Below are positions 22,201 to 34,320 of a DNA stretch of 64,000 bases, one piece after another; position 1 is the first letter of the stretch; every line of letters starts with the position of its first letter. This DNA is from Paragonimus skrjabini miyazakii (taxonomy: Eukaryota > Platyhelminthes > Trematoda > Plagiorchiida > Troglotrematidae). The position numbers and the translations under genes are program-made. The notes below the pieces were generated by a model that did no database searches, had not been told where the DNA came from, and saw only the letters and a list, made by a program, of their open reading frames with translations. Location: assembly GCA_014338405.1 (NCBI GenBank), contig JTDE01000728.1, forward strand, positions 127,830 through 191,829, given 5' to 3'.

Positions 22201-22261
22201 GAATTTTCCTAATTTTGTGGCATTTCTTATTTATGTCCGAAGCCTGCAGTTAAGATAAGTT
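19207..22261. other. No assured gene; probable kinase intron or intergenic DNA
   Basis: Two minus-strand frames stand out but are not assignable. 21413-21706 (97 codons) is helix-rich with a possible donor inside (TTTTG/gtaaag). 19475-19741 has a possible acceptor (gatagcgcag) before RFDHSYEPFLDP. Neither shows a known domain, and their phases do not close the gap between the kinase exons and the 10.6 kb exon. Confidence 0.3.
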
Positions 22262-22395
22262 CAGGCCCCCAGCCTTCTTAAAAAAAACCAGGAACTTGAG
22301 ATTCGTTTTCTTTAGAATCCGTCAACAATGCACAATTTCATCTGAACTCATGTTATAAATTTGCGAACCGTGCTTACAGAATGGGCCTGTTGGTC
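22262..22395 (-). mobile_element. Heavily decayed SINE copy
   Basis: gaacttgagattcgttttct, then agaatccgtcaacaatgcac on the plus strand track the reverse complement of the SINE body (actcgagtttcgctctcat, then agctcgtcagtagtgcat) at reduced identity. Confidence 0.35.
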
Positions 22396-22609
22396 ACATG
22401 TGACTAAAAATTTATTGAAACTTCAGTGTCAGTCATCTCACATACATGTTTATTAAGATGCCACTTTCGAACATACGGTCACAGGTGATCAATCCCCACA
22501 TTAGTACTTATTGCTTAGTTCAGCAGCTACAAAGATTCAAAAATACCTTGGCTTTCCACTATGCAAGAGACTTTCTCAAAAATAATCCATACCGAAAAAT
22601 CAACCTTAC

Positions 22610-23653
22610 TTGCCTGTCTTTAGTACTTTCAAGAAATAGAATGATATGTTTGCGAATAAAAGAATTTCTCAAAATTCTGCGTGCCGAAGGCCTCTTTTCA
22701 GGGTTTTGATGTAACATCATGCGTAGTAACTCCATTACTTCTGAACTGTACTGATTTGGCATTTCGGGAATCTTTAATTAGTTACTGAATGTAAAACCAA
22801 ATCACTTTTACTTCTCCGCTCATTATCTTGTATGACAAGGCGCTGAAGTTCCCCGCACTGAAAGCATGCTTCAATGTCGCCATCTCGTAGAGCACACAAC
22901 CAAGAGCCCAGATATCAGACTGAGCTTGTCAGGAACACAATATCAATTTACTTTGTGATTGTATGGCTTATTTGCAAACAACTCCGGACTCATATAATAC
23001 GGTGTACCAATGAGCGTAGTTGCCATCGAATTTGAAGATTCAAGAACCCTGAGAAACAAATGATAACAAAAATGGATTACTTCGCTATACCAAGGTCTCC
23101 AACTTTTATAATGTTGGAACGAGTTAGGAATATATTTTGGGTTTTGAGATCACGGTGGAGGATATTTCTTTCATGCATATGCTACAGACATTAGTTTGCA
23201 TGGATCCATGCACCTTCGAAGGAGTTACCTGTATAGCAATAGAAATCTGAACGAACCAATCCACCAGCTGCCTCTCAGTTACAGGAGTATTCTGTTGTTG
23301 ACGAAGCCTTGTATACAAATCGCCACCTTCACAGTAACCCATTGCGATAAACAGAAATCCATTATTTTCAAAAGAATCTTTGTATGTAACAATATTGGGA
23401 TGACTGAGTTCGGACAGCAGCTTGCACTCTAGAAGGGCGGCTTTCTTTTCTATCGTACATAACTCTGAAACATCTATTTGTTTCAGTACATACTACAAAA
23501 TTTTATTGAAGCAAATAAAACGCAGATGCCTACTTGCTTATCATCTTCAACATGTTTGCACAACCAAACCTTTCCATAGGAGCCATGTCCAATTGTTTTC
23601 AAAAACTGATAGTCATAAACTATCAACTGGGGATAGGTTTCGCCGTACATCAT
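22610..23653 (-). CDS. NEK4-like NIMA-related serine/threonine kinase, catalytic-domain exons
   Basis: Six minus-strand exons join in phase to 284 residues: 23534-23653, 23229-23492, 23081-23181, 22952-23048, 22812-22919 and 22610-22771. The start is the ATG at 23653, with an in-frame TAA two codons upstream. Seen in order: Gly loop GHGSYGKV (residues 22-29), Lys44 in YVLKQID, Glu62, [21 protein letters not shown] with catalytic Asp139, GDLG with Asp157, activation-loop [12 protein letters not shown] (SPE 182-184), [20 protein letters not shown] and [10 protein letters not shown]. The [20 protein letters not shown] and [14 protein letters not shown] stretches are typical of the NEK4 branch. 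All catalytic residues are present, so it should be an active kinase; relatives act at cilia, microtubules and in the cell cycle. Introns measure 41, 47, 32, 32 and 40 bases. The last exon ends in the good donor CAA/gtaagg, so a C-terminal tail lies downstream, perhaps in the 6.5-10.8 kb exons. Confidence 0.93.
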
Positions 23654-24845
23654 GGATTACAAAATTTAAATTTGTGTTTACGATATTGCCAACCCGATGG
23701 GATGGAATTTACGTAAACAAACAAACAAGCAGGTCGAACGAATCGTGGCCGGAATGAAAACAGAGGCTTGAAAACATTTCATGTATTGGCGTCTATAACC
23801 ACAGGTTTCATGGATGAGCTGACAGGTGGGAATAAGGCGAATGTGTGGAGCTTAAATTTATTATTAGCAATTAAGGGTTGGTGGTTAAGATTCAACAATG
23901 GGTCAAGTCAATTATCCGTTTCACGAGATTCGCCTCGAAAGTCGTTCAAAGGGCAAAACGGTGCTTTTGGGGCGAATCCTCAATTTCTAAATATTTACTG
24001 AAATTTCAATGTCGAGAATTCAGGCAAAGTATCTACCATACATCAGTTGTAAATAAGCGGCTTTAATGGAAAAATTGAAATACATCGAATAAGTCCCAAA
24101 AATATTGGTTTCGTGGTGAAATATTTTTCCACCATTTCCGCAAAAATAACCTGTTATTAGCGTTAGCTCATTTTTTCAAGTATTATCAATGCGATCATTA
24201 CTATTTTCAAGATAGAATACGTCTTTTTTATAGCCTGAGGCCGCTTCATTTAGCGGCGTTCTGCAGATATGGTCGATGTGAAAATATACGACAACAAGGT
24301 CACTAACACATGTGATAGTGAAACATGTATGACAACATTTCCAGCTTCCTTGTCTATAAGATATTTATACCATCTCTCCTTGTTTGCGGGATTTCAGGTA
24401 GATACCGGTCGATGAAACGTTGCTCTTAGAAATGGTTGGAAATGACGCTATCATATGGTTGTTTCCGCCTTCGGTGTATTTGGAACGGCCTAAGAAAAGA
24501 GTAGCATATCCCACTCTATCATCGAGAATCTTCAGAAGTAAATTCTATTCACTTTACTGCATTGTTTCAAAGTTGGTTGAGGTCGCGTGGCGTTCATACG
24601 GAACAATATACGGAAACAGAAGAAATCAAGCTACATGCCGATCACCGGGGTGTATACCTCTCAACCAATCACACTGAGATATTTGGAACGCCAGGTATCC
24701 ATCGCGGTGCAGAGAAATATTCCAGTCGATATGACAACAAACGGAATCAAAGATGATGATTACCGTGTACCTCAAGCGCTTCAAACACAAGTTTTCCATC
24801 ACTTCCCGCATGCGTTCGTTCTCCAAATTGTTGATTGTAAAAGTG
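23654..24845. other. Upstream flank of the kinase gene, no gene recognised
   Basis: Expected to hold the kinase promoter and 5' UTR; no TATA box or spliced-leader acceptor can be assigned. Overlapping frames at 24.42-24.90 kb on both strands have no known domain. On the minus strand ENERMREVMENLCLKRLR before gtacac (near 24.77 kb) is exon-like but unsupported. Confidence 0.3.
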
Positions 24846-25164
24846 GGTTGGAAGGAGCAGCTATTAATGTGAACATACACCGCCTGCTCAGACGTTGATC
24901 ATAACTTTAATCAATCAGGTGGAGCAGCTATCAGTGTGAACGCATACTGCATTCTGAGACATTATTCATAGCTTGAGTGAATGAGGTTGAAGCATCTGCT
25001 AGTGTGAACCTACAATGCATACTCAGATGTACTTCATAGCTCGAACGAATGAGGTTGGAATAGCCCTTAATGAGAACATATGCTGTATTCTGAGACGCTG
25101 TTGGTAGCGTGAGTCAATCGGGTGGAGCGGTTACTAATTTGAACGCATACTATATACTCAGACC
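24846..25164. repeat. Minisatellite, about 4.7 copies of a 67-72 bp unit
   Basis: Units start at 24846, 24918, 24985, 25053 and 25121 (lengths 72, 67, 68, 68 and a partial of 44). Each begins ggtt/ggtgg(a)agc, continues with tgtgaacgcatac-like and ctcagac-like blocks, and ends near gagtgaatga. Copies differ by roughly a quarter of positions, so the array is old. The unit length is not a multiple of three, arguing against a coding repeat. Confidence 0.85.
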
Positions 25165-26330
25165 ATCATGGGCCAGGTCAGCGGTACCGAGCTAGCGATT
25201 TCATTCTCTGAATAGATCAGAATCAACAATGTCAAGAAGCATTAGCTGAGAGGCAGAGGATTTCGTCTAACTTGAAGTCACAGCTGAGTTTACCTGACGA
25301 ATACATAGTGCCCGCGTTTCCCGGGGTGACGACCACCGAAAAGGTTGTCACGCTGTCTACTGCAAAAACTGAGGAAACCGCCATATATTGAGGGACGGGA
25401 CACTTCATTAGAAAATGGTTATTCCGCGGGAAAGGTTTCAGACCACCTCCTCTCCCTGTGAGCAAGCTAAACCGGTGTTCGCACCCCCATTTCACCAGGT
25501 TTGACAAACCCAATCACCGCTAGCAGACTTCGTTCAGAAGCCAGAAATAAGTCGCTCGGCCTTCTTGTGACTTCCCACATGAAGTTGAGCACAGGGGATA
25601 TGCTTGACAAAACGACGGAGATGAAGATTGTCCACGCTTGTTTCACCAGAGTTGCGCTTGGTCGCCATTTCCAAGAATAGTGGAAGCCCTCCCGGGTTGT
25701 CAGGACAAAATTACACGTCAAGGCTTACCCAGAGCTCCAGGTCGAAGTAAGTGTCTTTGTTCCTTATCTTCAGTTAACAAAGACGCCCTCAAGCGTTCAG
25801 CCGAAACGTCTATATCCACGGCTAAATATCAATCTCTATCCTCGAGGGTCCAACCGTTGTCCACAGCAAAAGCGGTTGTCCTCATTACTGCTATTGGTCA
25901 ACCAGTTGCATATTTGTGATGATCTGAACGGATTGCCCGCTACAGTAATGCAAAACAATTGTGGCCCAAAATGGTCAGTTAAAAAGGATATTATCCCTAG
26001 TTCGATAACTCTGTCACACTCATTTTTATGGGTGCAAAACTGTCGACAGTATCGCAGAAAGCAGAAGCGGTTCGAAAGCCGTTCATCTTGGGCCAACGGA
26101 AGTGGGTGAAGTGCCTCACAAAGATGCTCAAATGCACCTAATCTGTGGTGAAGCGGCCGCCACCGACCATGGAGGCGTAGGATCCTTAGTCGCTATCCGC
26201 ACATTCTATTCGGATACTAGAACTGGCAATTGTGTCGTTCACCGGTATGGTGTTTCAAGGCCGAACCGAGTTGGAAACGGCCATTTAGGCGCAAAAAGAC
26301 TTTTCAAATTTTTCATGAAATATTAAAATG
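25165..26330. other. GC-richer block of unknown origin, probably a worn transposable element
   Basis: Composition rises clearly above the neighbourhood, and long overlapping frames appear on both strands (25467-25721 minus, 25638-25919 plus, 26102-26326 plus). No motif allows a family name. It is about as GC-rich as the LINE at 47 kb, which suggests an element remnant. Confidence 0.3.
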
Positions 26331-28657
26331 CATATTACGAGACATATATATAGATTTCTTCTAGTATACTAGGGGTGTGGCAATGGAAAATATCAGGTGT
26401 ACCTAAAAATCGCCCATATTTGCACTTCTGTTGAAAAAAATGTTTCGCCTTTTTTTTCGATATATGCATAATGTTGGTTTTCCTAATCAATTTTACGTTC
26501 TGAAACTGCTTCCATTTACATTTTCGTGATGGAATACATCTTTCCATCTCGCAGAAACGCTCAATTTCTCGCGGTTTTGGAGATATAGTAGAATTTGTAA
26601 TTTTCGACCACATTGTGTTCACATTGCATTGTACACGAAATATCATAGTAATTCCTAATGAAGATTATGTCGCTAGGGTTGTTGATTAGTTACACATAAG
26701 AATCATATATTCAGCTTAGTTTCCCGATAGTACTTCCGATGGAGAACGCTCTAGGTTATCACCTGATTGTTTCTACCTATGGTGTGGTGTAAACATGCAT
26801 AACACGTCCCACCCTATCATTGAAAACGTGCGTTTTGTTTTGTTTATTGCTTATTGATCATGCTTTAAGGTAGCTGGCCAAGTGTACGCGAGTCAATGCT
26901 CACTTATCCGACGGATGACGGCCAACTTTGACGCTCGTTATTTATCTGACGAAAACATTGGTTCCCACTTCTACCGTTTCAGCTAAAACCTCCCTATCTC
27001 CGAGCCATGGATGCTTTTGATTCCGATGACTGTTGGTCTATCCTATCGCCGGCTGCAGACTTCACTGACGGCTGCCATCTCATCTTGACTTTCTTAAGCA
27101 TCCATACCTATTCCTTTAATGTTTTTGGTATAAATCAATGACCGTTCCAACTTAATTTCCCGTAAGGTTCTACCCCATACAGATGACTTAAAGTCGTGGG
27201 TGTTTGTGATCCTAGTGCACCAGAGGTGCATGCTGATAGTATTAAGTGTCGATTGAACGATTAAGATCTCCCTCCTGACGACGGCAAATGTGCACTCATT
27301 TCACTGGTATGACAGATCTCTCAAAAGTTGTCCTGAACAAAGACCTGGGGATATGGTTGTCATCTAGCACATTCTTTTTCTATCATCGTCAGATGACTGC
27401 TAAACAGGGATACGTAACTCTTGACATTGGTAGAAGGAGCCTTCCTCTGCGCAGACGGGCATGCTTTCAAACGATTTAGGGAGTATATATAGGACCGCTG
27501 CCTGAGTTTGCTAATAAGCTAATGTGCACTTGCAGAACAAGAAACACTCACCAGTTAACCTGTTCAGCGAATAGCCCGCAGAATGGTTACTGGCACGAGA
27601 TATTTCTTCCACCACTCTTCACTAGAAATCCTTCATCTCTATCCACTTGAGTTTCGAAGGCTTCGCGTTGACTTAATTCTTGCATACTTCTTTATGAGCG
27701 TAGGATTCGCACAAAAATTCTTCACCTCAGTGGCTGATATTAATCACGGAGGTTAAAACGAAAATCTTTTCACTCCCCGACTTCGGACCTTTTTGGCCAA
27801 CGGTTCATTCCACCCGGTACTAACAGTCAGTTGAATAACCCTTAATCTGACATGGTTGAATGTTTCTATAGAAATCGTTTTGAAGTGTCATCACATCCCC
27901 ATTTACTAATGATATTTTCAGGTTAGTGTCTGACCAGTTTCGTGTTTTCTGTAATCCGCGAGCGCGGTGCAACACTCTATTTTGGATGACTGTCTTCCAG
28001 ATGAGTAGTAGCTTGCCGGATATCAAAACACACAAACTGACTGAATCCGGGTGACTTTGGCCTCTATCCTTGCACCTCTGTACGAATACCTAAACTCGCT
28101 TGCCAGCACTACGTGAAAATGGTTTACGAGTGTCACGTGCAACCGAGATCAGAACTTCCGGCTTGCTTGTTGAAACTACACGGGGGTGCTCCATTATGAT
28201 CATTCATCATCGGACTCCAGCTACCTGGAATATATTTCATAATCTCCTTTTTGGGGTCATCGAATTCGAACTGGGTAAACACGTTTGTGATGACCAACGG
28301 GAACATGATTTCTATTTTCCGTACTCACGGACTAAGCAATTTTTCACGGGGATTTATTGTAAGTTCAATATTGTAGCTTTCTGTCCCCGTTAATTCATGT
28401 GCAACTGTCGATTGCATAAAACCATTGACCTGGAAGTCCACTAAGACACCTGCAGTACCTGAAGTATGTTCATTTCCGCACACTTTCCTATCTGGCGAAT
28501 CAAAATATCTGTCAGATTGGGAGGAATGGAATCAGATGTGACGTATCTAGTTTCATCTAAATGTAGTGGGTAATTTCGCGAGTCCTGAGAGTCTATAGAC
28601 AGTGTAAAGCATTTAATCGTGTTTGCCTGTTAGACAATCACTTAAAAAGCCCCAATG
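26331..28657. other. No gene recognised
   Basis: AT-rich at first, more mixed from 27 kb, with only short frames and no known domains. Confidence 0.3.
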
Positions 28658-28800
28658 TCAACTGCAAGTTCTAAAATGAGGAAAGTTCACTTCAGAATGC
28701 GGGACAATAGATAACTGGAGCCACTCCCTTTCAGATTCGCTAGTGGGTACATAGCTAAGCTGACAATTGTCAAACCTTCCAGATAGTTCACAGTATTCGG
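28658..28800 (-). CDS. Candidate terminal exon, unknown protein
   Basis: The acceptor gcttttgctcgtag is strong. The exon starts with two bases of a split codon, runs 46 codons and stops at TGA. The residues look like protein (EYCELSGRFDNCQLSY, EREWLQLSIVPHSEV), with three cysteines and mixed charge, but match no family I recognise. A phase-compatible miniature first exon (ATG plus ten bases, donor AAG/gtaagt) lies at 31757-31769 on the same strand; linking the two is speculative. Confidence 0.3.
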
Positions 28801-30224
28801 CTACGAGCAAAAGCATGGGTTCCACAGTGGTTGAAATATGGAAGATGTAAGAAGGATTGCAAGAGGGTATCGTCAATCAGACATAATCAGCCGATCAGTC
28901 GTTCTTCATCAGTAACTTAGAATACAGATTTCAGGCATATTCATCAACCAACTGAATACATCAAGTGTGTTCAATGTCGCTGCTGGAACGGATAAAACCA
29001 TCCAAATAAATAAAGCAAAAGCTGAATTTGCAAACTTCGCAACAGGTAACCATAGAGGAGTTCAGTAAAACGAACATGTACGAATAAATAAAAATACATC
29101 GATAACATCGTGAAAAATACTAAACTACGGAAATAAGAAGGTTAACGGTGGCAATAGGCATGAAGCAAACTGAGACTCAGTAGCTGCACTCAGCTGTCAT
29201 GAAAAGTTAACGTAATTATTCACTGCTCTCCGCGAAGGGAATTATCACAGAAAACTCACAGCCGAGTTTCTACAAACAAACCAAACTTCAAAGAATTCAA
29301 CTATTCACATCGAACTAACCGTAGAAAGTTAGACACATAAGGCAAGCTCTACCAAGTGCGGTATCATTCGTGTGTAATGAACCAAGTGTTATTCCAATCG
29401 TCAACCGCGGTGACCTGTAGATATCACAATTCACTTCCATTAAAACCAATGATAGACTTATTTTCTCCAAACATCACAGTGCAGAAGTAAAACTGACCTT
29501 ATTCTTGGTTAGTGCGTTTCGACAAGGTTGGGCTGAAAATTACTTACGTAAGGTGCGGGTTCGCCACAAAATTCATTCACCACTGGCGATCTTTTGACGG
29601 GAGATTCCGTCCAAAAGACCAGGGGTTCCAACTCAATTCATGCTATAATGCTAAAAATGAAAGGATTTGCTAATTAACAGTCTGCAAACAGCTGCCAATT
29701 TCCACTTTGTTGTTCGTGACCTATGTAATTCATGGCGCTTCAGGAGTTGTGCCGAAATTTAGATCTGTGAGAAACTCATGTCACTCATTTCGTACAGAAG
29801 CCAGCTTTTCATCGGGACTTCGCAGGCTCACCGCACAACAACATTCACTTTAACGAGCAAAATTCCCCTGGAACGTGATCCAAGAACATTGATTTAACGT
29901 TTAATGTAGATTGACATGCAAAATCCTGCGTTTTTTTACCGAAGAGATATTGCAGGAAATAACATTACTAAGGTAATCGTTGGAGGAAGAATGCATTTTC
30001 CCGGAACCTTTCGATAGGTCAGAATAAAACGCAGACGCACATGCCCAATGAACTGATAAAGTTGTCTGCATATTATCGACTACGTGGTAAAAACCTGAAA
30101 ATATAAAGCCGAGAAAAATAGTTGCCACATGAAGTTGAACATATGAGTGAAACATTCGTCGGATCTATTCGCCAATCAGTCAATAGTATAATTATTATGA
30201 GAGGGATAGAACAACAAAGGATCT
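28801..30224. other. No gene recognised
   Basis: AT-rich sequence up to the second assembly gap, with chance-like short frames only. If the exon at 28.7 kb is real, part of this is its intron. Confidence 0.3.
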
Positions 30225-30324
30225 NNNNNNNNNNNNNNNNNNNNNNNNNNNNNNNNNNNNNNNNNNNNNNNNNNNNNNNNNNNNNNNNNNNNNNNNNNNN
30301 NNNNNNNNNNNNNNNNNNNNNNNN
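30225..30324. other. Assembly gap (100 N)
   Basis: Exactly 100 undetermined bases, a common default for gaps of unknown size. It cuts off the head of the SINE that follows. Confidence 1.
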
Positions 30325-30507
30325 TCAAGTCCCGGCAGTGGCGATGATATGCACTACTGACGAGCTCTAATGAGAGCGAAACTCGAGTCTAGTGCTTCTT
30401 TTTGAAAGGGGTCGACTGAAAAGTCTATGGGAATGTGACAGCTGCGATCAATTGTGGGTGATGTTCAATCTATATGAAAATCAAAATCCCCTACTAGTCA
30501 TCAGTAA
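30325..30507 (+). mobile_element. SINE copy, head lost in the gap
   Basis: Begins in the B box (tcaagtcccgg) directly after the gap, then follows the family to its very end: gcgaaactcgagtctagtgc, gacagctgcgatcaattgtg and atcaaaatcccctactagtc, ending atcagtaa. It is the least diverged copy in the window together with the one at 2461. Confidence 0.8.
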
Positions 30508-32478
30508 AACCCAAGGCGTTGACTCCGGAACCGAATGAGCTGGTACACATAAAGGATGGGCTACATTTGGAGAACGGCCAACTCGTCGTTAATGTGGAGG
30601 CTCCGAGTGGGTTGCGACCACAATATCTGCCATTTATTTAAGTGGACCAAGTGGAAGGCGTGATTTGATTGGCGCAAGCAGGTGTTCACATTGGGCGACA
30701 ACGCATGTTCGATGCTTGTTTAGAAGACTTTGATTATTGCTTCAGAAAGAAATAACCAACTAAATGGTAGTTATTCACGTCTTTCTTATTTAGGTGGATA
30801 TCTTGACCAGTTTACCTCTCAATAATGAAATATGCATGGGGTTAACTCTCGTCAAAACGTCGGAAACGAAGTAATTATTAAAGGTAACATCAATTAATCA
30901 AAAATAAGTTCAATAGAAGACGTTTTTAAGTGATTCGACTAAAGCGTCTGACCCGAATACAGTTAACTAGACGATAAACTGGGGTTGTAGAGTATGAATT
31001 CCATGGAGTTTACTCATTCCTGACAACCGTTACGGTGTAGCGTATACCTGAACCACTTTGTAAGATGTTAACCCCTTCAATAACCACTACCTGTTAGAGT
31101 TATTCAAGTACATCGTTCGGAATGGAATTCTCCCGGAGATTGTCGTCGGTTCGCGAACTGTTGCTCGGTCATCTTATGGGTTTGAACTCCAGGCTAGGGT
31201 AAAAGCTTTTCATTTGTCTCTAGTAATTATTGTTTTCCAACTTAATAATTTTTGTGTTTCACTAACCCAGTGTGCTTTCGGAAAACTCGGCGATGGACTT
31301 ACTTTTTCTGGTTGATCAAGCTTCAGTTAATCACAGACATACCTAAGCTTGAAATCAAAGAACTTACAAGACAAACTCAATTTCATCAGTATACTTAAGT
31401 TACACGGTGAATGCAGCGTAAGTAGTTTCTTTGCATGTGTACTTTACTTTTAACCGTGAGATAGGTTAATTCCGGTAGCACTTTCCCTCAATGGGTTACA
31501 CACCGATTTGAGGACACAATCCGTTTTAACCCATGCATTCATTCAGCGACTTTGTAGACTTATATGAGTTCTAAATCAGGACAGTGCACTTAACAGCCCT
31601 TGTATCAAGGTTACTTGAATCCCTCAGGGCATAGTAAATAGGACGATAATACGTACTATTTCCAACAGGTTTCATTATATGCTAACACAGCATTTTCCAG
31701 TTCAGCAGGTAATTTCTTGAATATATTGTGCGTCAACCAACAAAAAGTTGATACTTACCTTCTAGTGACATTCGTGGAACACAGGACTTAATGATCAGGC
31801 TTCACAGTGAATAACGAGATAAACTTCAAGAAATTGCTGTCAGTTTTAATGCATATGAAAAGAAGACCAATTCGTTCACTTGTAATCCGCTTGACAGTCA
31901 AACGATATTGATACTTGAACTGACTTACTTGATTTAGCCACAGGTTACGTGATAATGTGAAGTGCAGCATACCCCCTATAATAAACCACAGAGTAAAACG
32001 GCTGATGACGATTTCACAGTTTACAGTTGGTGACTTACCTACTCATGGTCACAGTAGTATACTATGATAATCTCTATCACCGTAGTGAACGTATTTATTG
32101 GTGCATTAGAAATACAGCGTAGCGCCACACCGTATTTCTAAGGTAGTCGCGCGAGTTTGTGATCCTAGTCTACTGATGCTGTAATACGTCCAGGGATATT
32201 GCTCCGTACTAAGGCACATGGTGCACTTACACAGTGAAGTTAAGGTCGTTACGGTAATTTGGTGACTTAACTTATAACACATAGGTTTAAACAGTTCTGA
32301 GGAATATTCAAAAAATTTAACAAGCTGTATTGACACAATCAGTCACGTGAATTCAGTCGGACGTCTGAAATGTGGATCACCTATGCCTCGGTTTTTATTT
32401 TGTGATAAGCACGAGTAAAATAGCAATATTCCACTACAGCTGGCTACTAAATTATCTTGACAAATCAGGGAATTTTAA
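30508..32478. other. No assured gene
   Basis: AT-rich. Two miniature minus-strand start-plus-donor signals are present, ATG near 31769 before gtaagt and ATG near 32046 before gtaagt (ATGAGTAG/gtaagt), but no second exon fits within reach. Otherwise nothing is recognised. Confidence 0.3.
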
Positions 32479-32690
32479 AAGTGAATACCATCCACAGTTA
32501 GTCGCAGTCTCTGCATTCAGATAAGGCTTTCGCCTAGCCCACTCCGAAAGGAAGCACTAGACTCGAGTTTCGCTCTTATTAAAGCTTATCAGGAGAGCAT
32601 TTTCCTGTCTGGAATGAAGTTTTCACTCTGGCCCTCGTGTATAAGAGACTAGCGTGCTAACCACAACCCCAGCAACCACACGATAGGCAT
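32479..32690 (-). mobile_element. Diverged SINE copy
   Basis: Plus-strand gaagcactagactcgagttt followed by cgctcttattaaagcttatc is the family body in reverse, nearly unchanged; the tail (ccatccacagttagtcgcag) and the tRNA-like head (reverse of tggttgctgg-like box) are altered and partly rearranged. Confidence 0.6.
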
Positions 32691-33954
32691 GACCGAATAC
32701 TCAAATCCAAATGCTCAAACGTAACCTTGTGTGAATAGTGTTCGATTTGCCCGATCATTTCTAAAGGGGAATGAGGAAAATAATAATCAGTAAAGTATGC
32801 GACTTGAGTCCGTAACCTTCGTGTTACACGCTTCAGCTCATCTGTATTTGTAGTGTATTAGCGAGCTACTGTAATGAGTAGTGTCCTGCAAATTGAAAAA
32901 GAAGAGCAAGTCAGCTTAGACCAATGAGAAACATCAACGTCTAGAAGAGTTCACATTAAGAAAGGATCTCGTAAACTGGTGTACTGAACTTTCCTAATGC
33001 ACTTTCTTAAACAAGTATCATCCTTCTTACATGGTATTCTCTTCGTGGTTGTTTACACTTTGACTGGCAGACTAAATTTTTGGAAACCATAAAACAACAC
33101 CTAACAAGGACCACCTTAGCCATCTCATGTACCAGAAACACTACTACTTGCAATAATCAACCACAGTAGTTGTAACTGTTAAGACAGTGACCTGAATTTC
33201 CTGCTGAGAAATTCGCGTACATCAAGTTCACTTCATTCACTGTACATTTATGCATCAGTATAAACCGAATAGCAAAGTAAGGTTACTGTAACTAAGCCGG
33301 CACAGGATACGTACTGAATGTGTTCTCAGGCTGAGCTTGGATATCGCTCAGATAAATTAGTAGGGTTATCAGGTCAAATTGGGTTTTGCGTCTGCCATCA
33401 GTAGGTTGTTTGGTAAGCTGAGGTGTTGTTTCGAATGCGTCTATTTGGGGTTAGAAGCGTTCGATCGGTGCTCAGTAAATGAGCCGTAAGTCATAGGCCA
33501 TCAACTGAATGAATTGTGTCCGATGAAAGCAATTTTTCGGAAAACCAAAAACCATTTTCAATCATACGCATGTCAGCATACTCCCTGCAGTGAAGGGATA
33601 TGTATATTCTTCTTGTAGATAAAGCGTCTAATTGAAAACTACGAATCATAAAGGAAGCTTTTGAAATCACAGTGCTCAATGGTTTATCATCAACTATGTA
33701 TGCTCTGAAATTAACGCTGGGAACAATAAAAGATAATTAAATGAACCATAAGTTAGTCCCAAATGAATGGAATAAAAGGATCGAAAGCTTTAAGTTTTCA
33801 AAACAAATGCTGCCCTCCTGGGTTCTGCTAGTAGACTGTTTCAAACATCTGCCCTTTGCGAAATCGGTTGAGTGAACTGTCAACAAACATTTAGTGGGAT
33901 TGATACCATAGAAGGTTCCAACGCCAACAACGAATGGTGTCTAAAGTCCCAGTT
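32691..33954. other. No gene recognised
   Basis: AT-rich with short frames only. Confidence 0.3.
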
Positions 33955-34320
33955 ACTTCACTTACATTGGATCAAGACTTAAATAATCCAGCAGATCACG
34001 TATGTAAAGAAATGCCTTTCCGTATAAGACAGTGGGATGGAGAAATATGAAATATCAAATTATAAGAAGCATATGCTATCAGGGAAGTTAATGTTAAAAC
34101 CTGCAATGATATTGTCATATGGAACGGAAGTTTATGTGAAATGCTCCGAAGGTCAATCGATGTATGGGAAATAATCCAACTGTTTGCTTTGAAACATTAT
34201 CCATAATTAAGGCCAAACGTGATGGAACTAAAATACAGGCTGACAGAAATTAGAAGAGAAGACTGCTGAAAATACTTAAATGTTACCGACTGCCTTAATT
34301 TAGTCCATTTTGGACGCTGT
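33955..34320 (+). pseudogene. LINE C-terminal RT remnant
   Basis: Plus-strand frames broken by stops read YIGSRLKLNNPADHVCKEM, then MLRRSIDVWEIIQLFALKHY, in the order found after the catalytic palm of LINE reverse transcriptases (a YLGS motif, then RLQVFDHRCLR-like segment). A separate copy from those at 17.3 and 47 kb, and more decayed. Confidence 0.4.

Noticed and set aside
23196..23757. Plus-strand frames over the kinase region
   Set aside because: Shadows of kinase exons on the minus strand.
25745..25835. Second hammerhead-like motif before gccgaaacgtc
   Set aside because: No CUGANGA-like box at the right distance and no good stem II.
30122..30370. Frame spanning the 100-N gap
   Set aside because: Artefact of the gap; its downstream part is SINE sequence.
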